Shown piece after piece: positions 33,153 to 40,553 of a stretch of DNA of 53,316 nucleotides. The DNA is from Myxococcota bacterium (GTDB lineage: Bacteria; Myxococcota_A; UBA9160; JAFDET01), in contig JANQFA010000137.1 in NCBI GenBank assembly GCA_028278065.1, positions 1 to 53,316 of the forward strand, given 5' to 3'. The notes under the pieces are model-generated. The model was not told the origin of the DNA, searched no databases, and saw only the letters and a list, made by a program, of their open reading frames with translations. How positions within the stretch are numbered: the stretch's first letter is position 1; every line of letters begins with the position of its first letter. Made by a program: the position numbers and the translations under genes.

Positions 33153-34657
33153 CGGTCTCTCATCCGCTCGAAGGCCCAGTGAAAGAGGTAGCCGCGACGA
33201 GCGGAGATCCGCCAGCGGTAGGGAACCAGCGGTGCGAGCTGGACCCTGCCGCCGGTCAGCCGATCCAGATGCTGCCGGACGCGGCGTTCGGCCTTCTCGA
33301 CGGGACGCTGGATGCGGATGCGGGCGCGGGCCCGGCGCGGGACCGTCTGCTCGCGAAACCAGGCGACGTAGTCGTCGCGGCTGGCTTCGCTGAGGTCCCT
33401 GTCGGTGTGGATGTACTCGTAGGCACCGCCGATCTTCCGCTGACCGAACGCCTCTCGCGGCACACCCGCCTCCTCGAGGATGCGCCGGGGGATGGGCCGA
33501 TCGTAGTTCCCCCCGATCCGGTACGGGGCCATCTCCTCGCTGAAGGAGATCTCGCGTATCGCATCCATGTGTTGCCACCCGGTGAACCAGGGCGCGAAGT
33601 TCAGATAGCCCACGCGCAGGCGGAACTCGGTCATGGTGGCGCCGCCCAGGTCGTTCAGGGCGCTGTAGCCGAGGTTGTAGGAGTGCGGCTTCCACTTGGG
33701 GCTGAGCACGATGTCGCCGTGGCGACCCGAGAGGAAGATCCTCCCGGGAAGGATGTCTTCCGCGATCAGCCAGGTGCGATCACCGCCGGGAGGGCAGACA
33801 CAGAACTCCGCCTCCGGGCACGGCCGCGGCTGGGGACGCGTCATCCTGGGGAAGCGCTTCACGTCGATTCCGAGCCGCTCCCCCACGAAGCTGCCGTCGT
33901 CGCCGCGCCCCGCCCGGCCCGGCTGGTCCTCGTCGAACGTGACCCCCTCGCGGCAGCCGAGGGGCACGGCGAGGGCGGCGAGGGAGTTGGCGTCGTATCC
34001 CAGCGAGAGCGTGGCCAGCGGCACGAAGCGGCTCCGACGCCCCGCGTCGACCGCGTTCTCGAAGACGCCGCGCATCGCGCTTCGGATGATTCCCACGTAG
34101 GAAGCGAAGTCGCCGGGCACCGCGGGAGCGGGATTCTCGACGCGCTGGATCCCGAGATCGCGGGTCACCACCACCCTCGACGCCTCGTGCATCACGACCT
34201 GCCCCTTGAGGGTCGGTAGCGAACGACGGGTCCGGAAGATCCCGAGCTGGGACTGATCGAGCATCTCCTGCTCGTACCAGACGTAGGCGGGATCCGGGCC
34301 ATCGTCGGCGGCGACCATCACGAAGGGGAGGGAGTTGGAGACGAAGAGCTCCTCCCCCCGCCGCAGGAGGTAGATGCGCTCCTGTCCGGAGGTGGCTCCG
34401 ACGAAGACCACCCGGTCGGCGTGCACCCGGGCTCCCGTCCCGGTCAGGGTCACGGCCTCGTCGAACTTCTCGTCCGAGAACGGGCCGTCCCACGCGCCCT
34501 CGCAGAAGCCGTCGTGGAATGTGTCCACCCAGGACCCATGCCAGACCTCCACGTCCTCCGCCCTGCGCTCCATTCGCGCGCACCAGGACAGGGGCGGAAG
34601 GCTCTCGACTTCTCGGAGGGTCAGGCGCACGTCTTCAGGGGACCCGGTAGCGGTCAC
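33131..34657 (-). CDS. Asparagine-synthetase-like PP-loop protein, second of a tandem pair
   Basis: A 508-residue paralogue of the gene at 34635. It has an N-terminal domain with YLLRRGEELFVSNSL that looks like the AsnB beta-sandwich but has no N-terminal catalytic cysteine, and a PP-loop region ATLSLGYDANSLAALA. There the SGGxDS motif reads S218-L-G-Y-D222-A, losing the final Ser. The C-terminal part is shared with its neighbour: FRLRVGYLNFAPWF, WQHMDAIREISFSEEM, YDRPIPRRILEEAGVPRE, FGQRK and GYLFHWAFERMRDRY. The GTG start lies inside the end of the other copy (23-base overlap). It probably makes an amide or adenylates a carboxylate; the substrate is unknown. Confidence 0.7.
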   Translation of the reverse strand: MTATGSPEDVRLTLREVESLPPLSWCARMERRAEDVEVWHGSWVDTFHDGFCEGAWDGPFSDEKFDEAVTLTGTGARVHADRVVFVGATSGQERIYLLRRGEELFVSNSLPFVMVAADDGPDPAYVWYEQEMLDQSQLGIFRTRRSLPTLKGQVVMHEASRVVVTRDLGIQRVENPAPAVPGDFASYVGIIRSAMRGVFENAVDAGRRSRFVPLATLSLGYDANSLAALAVPLGCREGVTFDEDQPGRAGRGDDGSFVGERLGIDVKRFPRMTRPQPRPCPEAEFCVCPPGGDRTWLIAEDILPGRIFLSGRHGDIVLSPKWKPHSYNLGYSALNDLGGATMTEFRLRVGYLNFAPWFTGWQHMDAIREISFSEEMAPYRIGGNYDRPIPRRILEEAGVPREAFGQRKIGGAYEYIHTDRDLSEASRDDYVAWFREQTVPRRARARIRIQRPVEKAERRVRQHLDRLTGGRVQLAPLVPYRWRISARRGYLFHWAFERMRDRYRLPSR

Positions 34658-36101
34658 GAACGCGGTGGAAGCCCCAGTGGAAGAGGTACCCCTTCGAAGG
34701 CGCCTTCCGCAGTCGCGCCGGAACCCTCTCCCGGTAGGCGTCCTTGAGCCGCCCGTCGGGAAGACGCAGATCGATCGCGCGCAGCAGCGCAGCGAGACGG
34801 CCCGGACGAGGCGCGTTCGATCGAACGAACTTCTGATAGTCGTCCCGACCCTCCTCGTGCAGGTCCTTGGGCTTGAGGACGGCGAGCTGCCCGCCGGCGA
34901 ACTTCCGTTGGCCGAAGAGCTCGCGGGGAATCCCGGCCTCCTCGGCGATCCGCCGGGCGATGGGCTTGTCGTACTCGCCCGGGACGCGGAAGGGGCGCAT
35001 CTCCTGCGAGAGGCTGATCCGGTGTATCGCCTCCCCGTGCTGCCAGCAGAGGAACCAGGGCTTGAAGACCTGGAAGCCGACGCGCAGCCGGAACTCGGTC
35101 TGGGTGCCCCCGAGTCCGCGCCTCGGGTCGCGGGTCAGTCCCTCCGGTGCCGCGAACGCCGACGACAGCATGTCGCCGCCGGGCGCCCCGCTGATCAGGA
35201 AGACGCCCTCGAGCTCTCGCTCGGCCACGGCATAGGGACGCGCGGAGCCGTGAGGACATACGGCGAACTCGGCATCCGCTTCGGCCGCAAGCGCGCGCGG
35301 CATGGGCAGTCGCTTCACCTCCAGGGCGAGCCGCTCCGCGATGGGCGTTCCGTCGTCGTCGGGCTCCCGTCTGCCCGGGGCGATCTCTTCGAAGGTCAGC
35401 GCAGCACTGCAGCCATGGCGGGCGGCCAGGACTGCGAGGGCCGGCGAATCGTAGCCGCGGGAGACGGGCGCGAGCGGGGTGTAGCGGCGGGCGCGGGCCG
35501 GATCCGCGGCGTTGGCGAAGAACCGGGCGAAGCACCCTTCCAGGAGTGAGAGGTAGTCCTTGAAATCGGCCGGGGGCGGAGGGCTCCGCTTCTCCACCTT
35601 CCTCACGCTCAGATCCGATCCGACCGACACGTCGAAGCAGTCGTGGAAGGCGATGCTGCCCTCGCGGGTGGGGAGCGTGGGATCGCGCCGACGCAGCCCC
35701 TCCCTCGCGATCCGGTAGTACTCGTGCTCGTAGTAGGGGAAGCGCAGGTCCGGCTCGTCGCCGGCCTCGACGAGGGCGAAGACCAGGGAGTTCGAGACGA
35801 AGAGATCGTCTCCCCTCCGTGTCAGGTGGATCCGATCGCCCCGCCCCGTGGACGCGACGAAGCGCAGCCGGTCGCCCTCTACACGGCACCCGGTCCCCGC
35901 CAGGCTGAGGGCCTCGTCGAAGGCACCCTTCGGGAACGAACCGTCCCAGATCCCCTCCACCCAGCGGTCCTCTCGCACCTCGACCCAGGGCCCGCAGCGA
36001 ACCCGGACCACCCGATCCCCGCGGCGCAGGCGCGCACACCAGGCCAGGCGCGGAAGGGATTCGATCCGTTCGAACTCGAGGTGCACGGCTTGGCTCTTCA
36101 C
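34635..36101 (-). CDS. Asparagine-synthetase-like PP-loop protein, first of a tandem pair
   Basis: A 488-residue protein that starts at GTG 36101. Residues 1-180 form a beta-rich domain with RIHLTRRGDDLFVSNSL but without the Cys2 nucleophile of glutamine-dependent enzymes. The ATP-pyrophosphatase PP-loop is intact in spacing: S214-R-G-Y-D218-S219 (APVSRGYDSPALAVLA). C-terminal marks are FRLRVGFQVFKPWF, WQHGEAIHRISLSQEM, YDKPIARRIAEEAGIPRE, FGQRK and GYLFHWGFHRVRDRY. The set resembles AsnB-related ligases (asparagine, beta-lactam and lasso-peptide synthetases) but is its own family to my eye. It is divergent from the Nudix/YpdA-like pair, 59 bp away. Confidence 0.72.
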   Translation of the reverse strand: MKSQAVHLEFERIESLPRLAWCARLRRGDRVVRVRCGPWVEVREDRWVEGIWDGSFPKGAFDEALSLAGTGCRVEGDRLRFVASTGRGDRIHLTRRGDDLFVSNSLVFALVEAGDEPDLRFPYYEHEYYRIAREGLRRRDPTLPTREGSIAFHDCFDVSVGSDLSVRKVEKRSPPPPADFKDYLSLLEGCFARFFANAADPARARRYTPLAPVSRGYDSPALAVLAARHGCSAALTFEEIAPGRREPDDDGTPIAERLALEVKRLPMPRALAAEADAEFAVCPHGSARPYAVAERELEGVFLISGAPGGDMLSSAFAAPEGLTRDPRRGLGGTQTEFRLRVGFQVFKPWFLCWQHGEAIHRISLSQEMRPFRVPGEYDKPIARRIAEEAGIPRELFGQRKFAGGQLAVLKPKDLHEEGRDDYQKFVRSNAPRPGRLAALLRAIDLRLPDGRLKDAYRERVPARLRKAPSKGYLFHWGFHRVRDRYRVP

Positions 36102-36108
36102 TCCGGGC

Positions 36109-36137
36109 TTGACGACCGCATCAACTCAGACCATTCT
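36109..36137 (+). promoter_or_regulatory. Sigma70-type promoter of the Nudix/YpdA-like pair
   Basis: TTGACG (36109-36114), 17 bp, CATTCT (36132-36137). The start codon is 23 nt further on, with GAAGGGA as Shine-Dalgarno. The -35 lies next to the start of the divergent AsnB-like gene. Confidence 0.55.
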
Positions 36138-36160
36138 GCCGGCTGACGGGGGCGAAGGGA

Positions 36161-36733
36161 ATGGCCGGACGAGGCGAGGACCGCGAAATCCTGATCGTGG
36201 ACGCGGAGAACCAGGAAGTGGGCGCGGCCACTCGACGCCGCATGCACATCGAGAAGCTCGTCCACCGCGCCATTCACGGGATCGTGTACGATCAGAGTGG
36301 CCGCGTGTATCTCTCCCAGCGCGACGACGTGGTGGGCCAGGACCAGCTCGATGTCTCGGTGACCGAGCACGTGTGGCCGGGCGAGAGCTTCGACCAGACC
36401 GCCCGCCGCGCCTGGTCACTGCGACTGGCCCAGCCGGACGCGAAGCCGACCCCTCTGACCGAGATCTTCCACGACTACGACGTCCACCCGGGCGGCGAGG
36501 ACTACGAGGGCCGCGAGATCGTGGACGATCGCTTCATGCAGATCTACGTGGCGCCTCTGAGCGGGCCCATCACCTTCGACACCCGCGTCTACAAGGGAGG
36601 GGAGTGGCGCAGCCCGGCCGAGGTGGATGCGCTGGTCGCCGAGGCGCCCGAGCGCTTCACGTCCCACTTCCTGAAGGACTGGGCCCGCGTCCGCAAGCAG
36701 CTCGAAGTCATCGTCGAGCGGGCCGCCTCCTGA
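36161..36733 (+). CDS. Nudix protein of the isopentenyl-diphosphate-isomerase type, catalytic residues missing
   Basis: A 190-residue Nudix-fold protein: LVHRAIHGIVYDQSGRVYLSQR is the usual strand pattern and GESFDQTARRAW marks the Nudix helix (G74). Compared with IDI (SVCGHPQLGES and RRCRYELG), it reads SVTEHVWPGES and RRAWSLRLA. The catalytic Cys is Thr, the metal-binding Glu of the helix is Arg, and the REUxEE motif of ordinary Nudix hydrolases is gone, so normal hydrolase or isomerase chemistry looks unlikely. It may bind a nucleotide or diphosphate. It is 7 bp upstream of the YpdA-like gene and transcribed with it from TTGACG-17-CATTCT. Confidence 0.78.
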   Translation: MAGRGEDREILIVDAENQEVGAATRRRMHIEKLVHRAIHGIVYDQSGRVYLSQRDDVVGQDQLDVSVTEHVWPGESFDQTARRAWSLRLAQPDAKPTPLTEIFHDYDVHPGGEDYEGREIVDDRFMQIYVAPLSGPITFDTRVYKGGEWRSPAEVDALVAEAPERFTSHFLKDWARVRKQLEVIVERAAS

Positions 36734-36740
36734 GCCGGCG

Positions 36741-37913
36741 GTGAGCGACCCGCTCGAGACGCGGGTGGCGCTCGTCGGAGCGGGACCCGTCGGGCTCGAG
36801 GTGGCCGCGCGCCTCGCGCAGCGCGGGATCGAGTGCCTGCACTTCGAACGGGGCGAGATCGCGGACACCATCGCCTGGTTCCCGCCGGGCATGCGCTTCC
36901 TGAGTCCCAGCGTGCTTCTCTCGATCGGGGACGCGCCCCTCGAGACCGCCGACCGGGCACCGACCCGGGAGGAGTACCTGGCCTACCTGCGATCCGTCCC
37001 CCGTCGCCTCGGGCTCGACGTGCGCACCGGCCACGACGTGGTCGACGTCAAGCCGGCCAGCGGAGGCTTCGCGCTCCGCGTGCGCGGGCCCGACGGGGAG
37101 CTGGACGTGCGCTCCCGGCAGGTCGTGCTGGCGATCGGCGAGCTCGCCTTCCCGCGACTCCTCGGGATCCCGGGCGAGGATCTCCCCCACGTCAGCCACT
37201 ACTTCGAAGGTACGGACGGCCTGGCGGGGCTTCGCGTGGTCATCGTCGGCGGGGGAATGTCGGCCCTCGAGGCGGCCGAGGCCTGTGCGGAGGCCGGGGC
37301 GAAGGTGCTCCTCTCCTACCGGGGAGCCGACTTCCGCCGCTACGGAGGCCCCCGGCGGCGGGACCATCGGAGGGGCACCGCACGCCGGCAGGAGGCCATT
37401 CGCGAGCTGTCGCGGCAAGGACGGCTGGAGCTGTGCTTCTCGACCACGCCGACGGCGATCGAGCCGGACGTCGTGCGGCTGCGGCGCGAGGACGACCACG
37501 ACGCGTCCATCGCGGCGGATCGGGTCTATCTCCTCACGGGCCACGAGCCCGACCTCAGCCTGCTGGCCGCGGCCGGCGGGAACCCCGAGCGGCCCGTCGC
37601 CGACTGGCGGACGCTGGAGAGCGACGTCCCGGGGCTCTATCTGGCGGGGACGGTGACGTCGCGCTCGTACGCGAAGCGACGCTTCATCCACGATGCCCGC
37701 GACCACTCGCGCCGCATCGTGGCCCACCTCCTCGGCGAGCCGGCACCGCCCCTGGCCCGGCCGTACTGGCGGAGGCCGCGACGGCGACGGGGCCCCGTCG
37801 CACACTGGTCCCGTCGGATCCGCAAGCGACTGCGCCGCGGCCTGGTGAGGACCCGGCGAGCCATCCGTCGCGGGGCGCGGGTCCTGAAGGCGCGCCTCCG
37901 CGGACACCGCTGA
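36741..37913 (+). CDS. YpdA-like FAD/NAD(P)H reductase with basic C-terminal tail
   Basis: A 390-residue flavoprotein with two dinucleotide motifs: VALVGAGPVGLEVAARLAQRG (residues 9-29) for FAD and VVIVGGGMSALEAAEACAEAG in the middle for NAD(P)H. The stretches FPPGMRFLSPSVLLSIGD and GEDLPHVSHYFEG are shared with YpdA, the flavin disulfide reductase of bacillithiol. No redox Cys-x-x-Cys is visible, as in YpdA. The last ~50 residues are very rich in Arg (RRPRRRRGPVAHWSRRIRKR and onward), which is not usual in the family and may bind membrane or nucleic acid. GTG start 8 bp after the Nudix stop. Substrate unknown. Confidence 0.78.
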   Translation: MSDPLETRVALVGAGPVGLEVAARLAQRGIECLHFERGEIADTIAWFPPGMRFLSPSVLLSIGDAPLETADRAPTREEYLAYLRSVPRRLGLDVRTGHDVVDVKPASGGFALRVRGPDGELDVRSRQVVLAIGELAFPRLLGIPGEDLPHVSHYFEGTDGLAGLRVVIVGGGMSALEAAEACAEAGAKVLLSYRGADFRRYGGPRRRDHRRGTARRQEAIRELSRQGRLELCFSTTPTAIEPDVVRLRREDDHDASIAADRVYLLTGHEPDLSLLAAAGGNPERPVADWRTLESDVPGLYLAGTVTSRSYAKRRFIHDARDHSRRIVAHLLGEPAPPLARPYWRRPRRRRGPVAHWSRRIRKRLRRGLVRTRRAIRRGARVLKARLRGHR

Positions 37914-37958
37914 CATCGGGCCCGGGCGCCCCAAGGCGGCCGGGTCGGGGTGACTGCT

Positions 37959-37977
37959 CCCCCGGCAGAGCCGGGGG
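37959..37977 (+). terminator. GC hairpin after the YpdA-like gene
   Basis: CCCCCGGC (37959-37966), AGA, GCCGGGGG (37970-37977): 8-bp stem, 3-base loop, 45 bp past the stop. There is no T-tract, so it is a possible Rho-assisted or attenuating end. Confidence 0.4.
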
Positions 37978-37992
37978 GACTCCCGGGTGGGC

Positions 37993-37998
37993 TAGGCT
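37993..37998 (+). promoter_or_regulatory. -10-like TAGGCT before the enoyl-CoA hydratase
   Basis: TAGGCT lies 32 nt before the TTG at 38031; AGGAG (38021-38025) follows as Shine-Dalgarno. It is the same hexamer that precedes the gene at 28214. Confidence 0.3.
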
Positions 37999-38030
37999 CC
38001 CCGCTCCGTCCCCCAAGCCCAGGAGCTCCC

Positions 38031-38867
38031 TTGGAGTACACCGTCATCGTCGTCGACGATCCCGCGTCGCACGTGCGACGCGTCACCCTGAACCGGCCCG
38101 AGAAGCGCAACGCGCTCAATCATGCGCTGCGCGGCGAGCTGATCCATGCGCTCCAGGCCGCCGACTCGGATCCCGAGGTGCGCGTCGCCATCGTGCGTGG
38201 CGCAGGCAAGTGCTTCTCGGCGGGCTACGACCTGGGCGGAGGCAACGAGGGGCTCGACTACCCCTGGTTCACCGCCGGCGGCGACGGCCAATGGCCGCGA
38301 CACGTCACCGAAGGGTGGATGGGCATCTGGGATCTGGCGATGCCCGTCATCGCCCAGGTGCACGGCTACTGCCTCGCCGGGGGCAGCGAGCTCGCGACGG
38401 GCTGCGACCTGGTCTACGTCGCCGAGAGCACGCGCATGGGCTACCCGGCCGTGCGCTTCGGGGTCCCCGACATGCACTTCCACACCTGGTTCGTCGGCAT
38501 GCGCCGGGCGATGGAGATGATGGTGACCGGCGATGCGATCACCGGTCGCGAGGCGGAGGAGCTGGGCTGGGCCACGCGCTGCTATCCCGACGACGAGCTC
38601 GAGGAGCGGGTGGTGGAGATGGCGCAGCGTATCGCCGAGCTGCCGCCGGACATCGTGCAGCTCAACAAGCGCACGGTGCACCGGCAGATGGAGCACATGG
38701 GGCTGCGCGCGGGACTGCGCGCCGGAACCGAGCTCTGCACCCTGGGTACGCACCAGAAGAGCTTCTTCGAATTCATGAAGAAGCTGCCCGGAGGGCTCAC
38801 CAAGGCGCTCCAGGAGCGGGACGAGAGGTTCGGGGACTACCGGACCTCGGAGCCCGGCGGCGAGTAG
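38031..38867 (+). CDS. Enoyl-CoA hydratase/isomerase
   Basis: A 278-residue crotonase-fold protein: LNRPEKRNALNHALRGEL, GAGKCFSAGYDLGGG (oxyanion hole), VHGYCLAGGSELATGCDLVYVAEST and ITGREAEELGWATRCYPDDEL. The catalytic Glu pair of hydratases is not clear: the first position falls in CLAGGSELATGCD (E present) and the second in a VRFGVPDM region without Glu, so isomerase or hydrolase activity is also possible. It starts at TTG 38031 with AGGAG upstream. It belongs to acyl-CoA turnover in the cytoplasm. The frame is open before the TTG, but that part is the GC-rich gap. Confidence 0.88.
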   Translation: MEYTVIVVDDPASHVRRVTLNRPEKRNALNHALRGELIHALQAADSDPEVRVAIVRGAGKCFSAGYDLGGGNEGLDYPWFTAGGDGQWPRHVTEGWMGIWDLAMPVIAQVHGYCLAGGSELATGCDLVYVAESTRMGYPAVRFGVPDMHFHTWFVGMRRAMEMMVTGDAITGREAEELGWATRCYPDDELEERVVEMAQRIAELPPDIVQLNKRTVHRQMEHMGLRAGLRAGTELCTLGTHQKSFFEFMKKLPGGLTKALQERDERFGDYRTSEPGGE

Positions 38868-38903
38868 GTCCAGACCGCCATCTCCTCTTCCAGCTTGCCG
38901 AAG

Positions 38904-39317
38904 ATGGCCACCAGCGCGGTGCTGGCCGTGGTCGTCCTCCTGGCAGCGATCACCTTCGTGGCGCTCGAGTCCGGCGACGTCGCCGTCCTGGAGACCCGAC
39001 GCAGCGACGGGACCCTCCGCGACACCCACGTGTGGTTCATCGAGGAGGACGGGGTCCTCTGGCTGGAGGCCGGCTCTCCGGAGAACGGCTGGTACGTGGA
39101 CGTACGGAGCGATCCGCGCCTCGTCTTCCGGGCCGAAGGCCGCGAAGGGGAGTTCGTCGCCCGCCCGCTGCCCGAAGACCGCGCCCGCCACGCTCGCCTG
39201 CGCGAGCAGCTGCGCACCCGCTACGGCTGGCGCGACGCGTGGGTGAGCCTCTACGTGGACCAGACCCGCTCGCTGGCAGTGCGGCTGGATCCGGCCGGCG
39301 ACCCGACCTCGCCCTAG
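38904..39317 (+). CDS. Membrane-anchored nitroreductase/PNPOx-like split-barrel protein
   Basis: A 137-residue protein with an N-terminal hydrophobic segment (SAVLAVVVLLAAITFVAL), then TRRSDGTLRDTHVWFIEEDGVLWLEAG and GWYVDVRSDPRLVFRAEGREGEFV, the split-barrel pattern of deazaflavin/flavin-binding pyridoxamine-oxidase-like proteins. It would bind F420 or a flavin and may reduce quinones. ATG 38904 is preferred to a TTG three codons upstream. Its stop shares the palindrome CTAG with the SDR on the other strand. Confidence 0.75.
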   Translation: MATSAVLAVVVLLAAITFVALESGDVAVLETRRSDGTLRDTHVWFIEEDGVLWLEAGSPENGWYVDVRSDPRLVFRAEGREGEFVARPLPEDRARHARLREQLRTRYGWRDAWVSLYVDQTRSLAVRLDPAGDPTSP

Positions 39318-40177
39318 TTGGCGCCCGTCATCTGGAAGGTGGGGTTGCGCGCCAGGCGGATGTCCTCGAGCCGGGTGTTGCAGCTCGCCCGCCAGGTTCC
39401 CCCCTCCTCCGAGAGCAGGTAGAAGCGTCCGGCGCGGACCCCCGCGACGACGCGCTCGGCCATCGCCGACGGATCGAGGCCCTGGGAGGTGAACTCGCGC
39501 AGCGCCGCCTCGACCGTCTCGTGAGTCGGGTTCTCGTCGTCGGCACCCCGCTTCAAGTGCGGCGGACGGTTGCGGTCGGCGCGCGAGATCGCCGTGTCGA
39601 TCACCTCCGGGCAGAGCACCGAGACGCCCACCGGCTCCTCGCGCGTCTCGAGCTCGTGGTAGAGGCTCTCGGAGAGCGCCAACGCGGCGTGCTTGCTCAT
39701 GAAGTAGGCCGCCGAGAGGGGGGCCGCGGTCACCCCGGCCATCGAGACGGTGTTCACGACCCAGCCCGGCTCTCCCTGCGCGAGCAGGATCGGGACGAAG
39801 GTGCGTACACCGTGGATCACGCCCCACGTGTTGACGCCGAGCACCCACTCGTAGTCCGAGAGCGGCGCCTCCCAGGAGAGACCTCCCGCCCAGACCCCGG
39901 CGTTGTTGCAGACCACGTGGACCCTGCCGAAGGCCTCCAGTGTCGCCTCGGCCAGGCTCTGCACCGCGTCGGCCTGTGCCACGTCCGTCGGAACGGCGAT
40001 CACCTGGCCCGTCTGCGCCAGCTCCCGGCGCGCCTCCTCCAACGCGCCGGTCTCCACGTCGGCCAGCGCCACCTTCATGCCCTCGTCCACGAAGCGCTGC
40101 GCCAGGGCGCGCCCGATCCCGCTGGCCGCACCGGTCACCACCGCCACGCGTCCCGAGAGCTCCTGCATCCCGTCCAT
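39314..40177 (-). CDS. Short-chain dehydrogenase/reductase (SDR), long C-terminus
   Basis: A 287-residue SDR: VAVVTGAASGIGRALAQRFV, VVCNNAGVWAGG (NNAG), Y in SAAYFMSKHAALAL (Y-x3-K) and a C-terminal extension of ~30 residues with a cysteine. LADVETG after beta-2 suggests NAD(H). Start ATG 40177 (MDGMQELSGRV); a second ATG follows 3 codons later. It is convergent with the split-barrel gene and stands in front of the selenoprotein on the minus strand, 26 bp downstream of its stop, so it may be the last gene of that transcript. Confidence 0.92.
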   Translation of the reverse strand: MDGMQELSGRVAVVTGAASGIGRALAQRFVDEGMKVALADVETGALEEARRELAQTGQVIAVPTDVAQADAVQSLAEATLEAFGRVHVVCNNAGVWAGGLSWEAPLSDYEWVLGVNTWGVIHGVRTFVPILLAQGEPGWVVNTVSMAGVTAAPLSAAYFMSKHAALALSESLYHELETREEPVGVSVLCPEVIDTAISRADRNRPPHLKRGADDENPTHETVEAALREFTSQGLDPSAMAERVVAGVRAGRFYLLSEEGGTWRASCNTRLEDIRLARNPTFQMTGAN

Positions 40178-40203
40178 CCGTTCGCGACTCCTCGCGTTCC
40201 GCC

Positions 40204-40542
40204 TCAGCCCAGCCTGTCGGCGAACACGTCCTCGTTGAAGCCCACCAGCACGGTCTTGCCGCGGATGAGGGTCGGCGCGCGCAGATTGCCCGTGGGTCCG
40301 AGCATGGCCTCCACGACGTCCTTGCCGGCCGATCCACCCTCGAACTCGCTGACCTTCTTGCCCTTGCAGACGATGACCTTCGACGCCTGCTTCGCGATCG
40401 CCGCCGCATCGGACTTCCCGAGCTTGCGACTGGCGGGCACGATCTCCCTGGCTTCGATTCCGTTGGCGTCCAGGAACTTGGACGCTCTGGTGCAGGAGGT
40501 TCAGCCCTTGCGGTGGTAGTACCAGTCGATGCTCGTGGCCAT
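40204..40542 (-). CDS. ArsC-like selenoprotein (in-frame UGA = selenocysteine at residue 14)
   Basis: From the ATG at 40540-40542, 13 codons (MATSIDWYYHRKG) lead to an in-frame TGA (40501-40503), then TSCTRASKFLDANGIE and a homologous C-terminus RAPTLIRGKTVLVGFNEDVF to the real stop at 40204. Read as selenocysteine, codon 14 makes U14-T-S-C17, the U-x-x-C redox motif where homologues of this thioredoxin-fold (ArsC/Spx-like) family have C-x-x-C. A SECIS-like hairpin follows at 40466-40485. AGGAGA stands before the ATG, and the gene sits 11 bp after a small membrane-protein gene. Total 112 residues. The family is known to include selenoproteins. Annotating only from the internal ATG (40440) would lose the active site. 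Confidence 0.85.
40466..40485 (-). promoter_or_regulatory. Candidate bacterial SECIS hairpin
   Basis: On the minus strand GCGTCCA-AGTTCC-TGGACGC forms a perfect 7-bp stem with a 6-base loop. It starts 15 nt after the TGA and its loop starts 22 nt after it, with G and U in the loop, which fits bacterial SECIS elements that lie just 3' of the Sec codon inside the gene. Confidence 0.7.
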
Positions 40543-40553
40543 CTCGTCTCCTA

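Noticed and set aside
40204..40440. Gene start at the internal ATG 40440
   Set aside because: It would remove the conserved redox motif and the Shine-Dalgarno; reading the UGA at 40501-40503 as Sec restores the whole family sequence.
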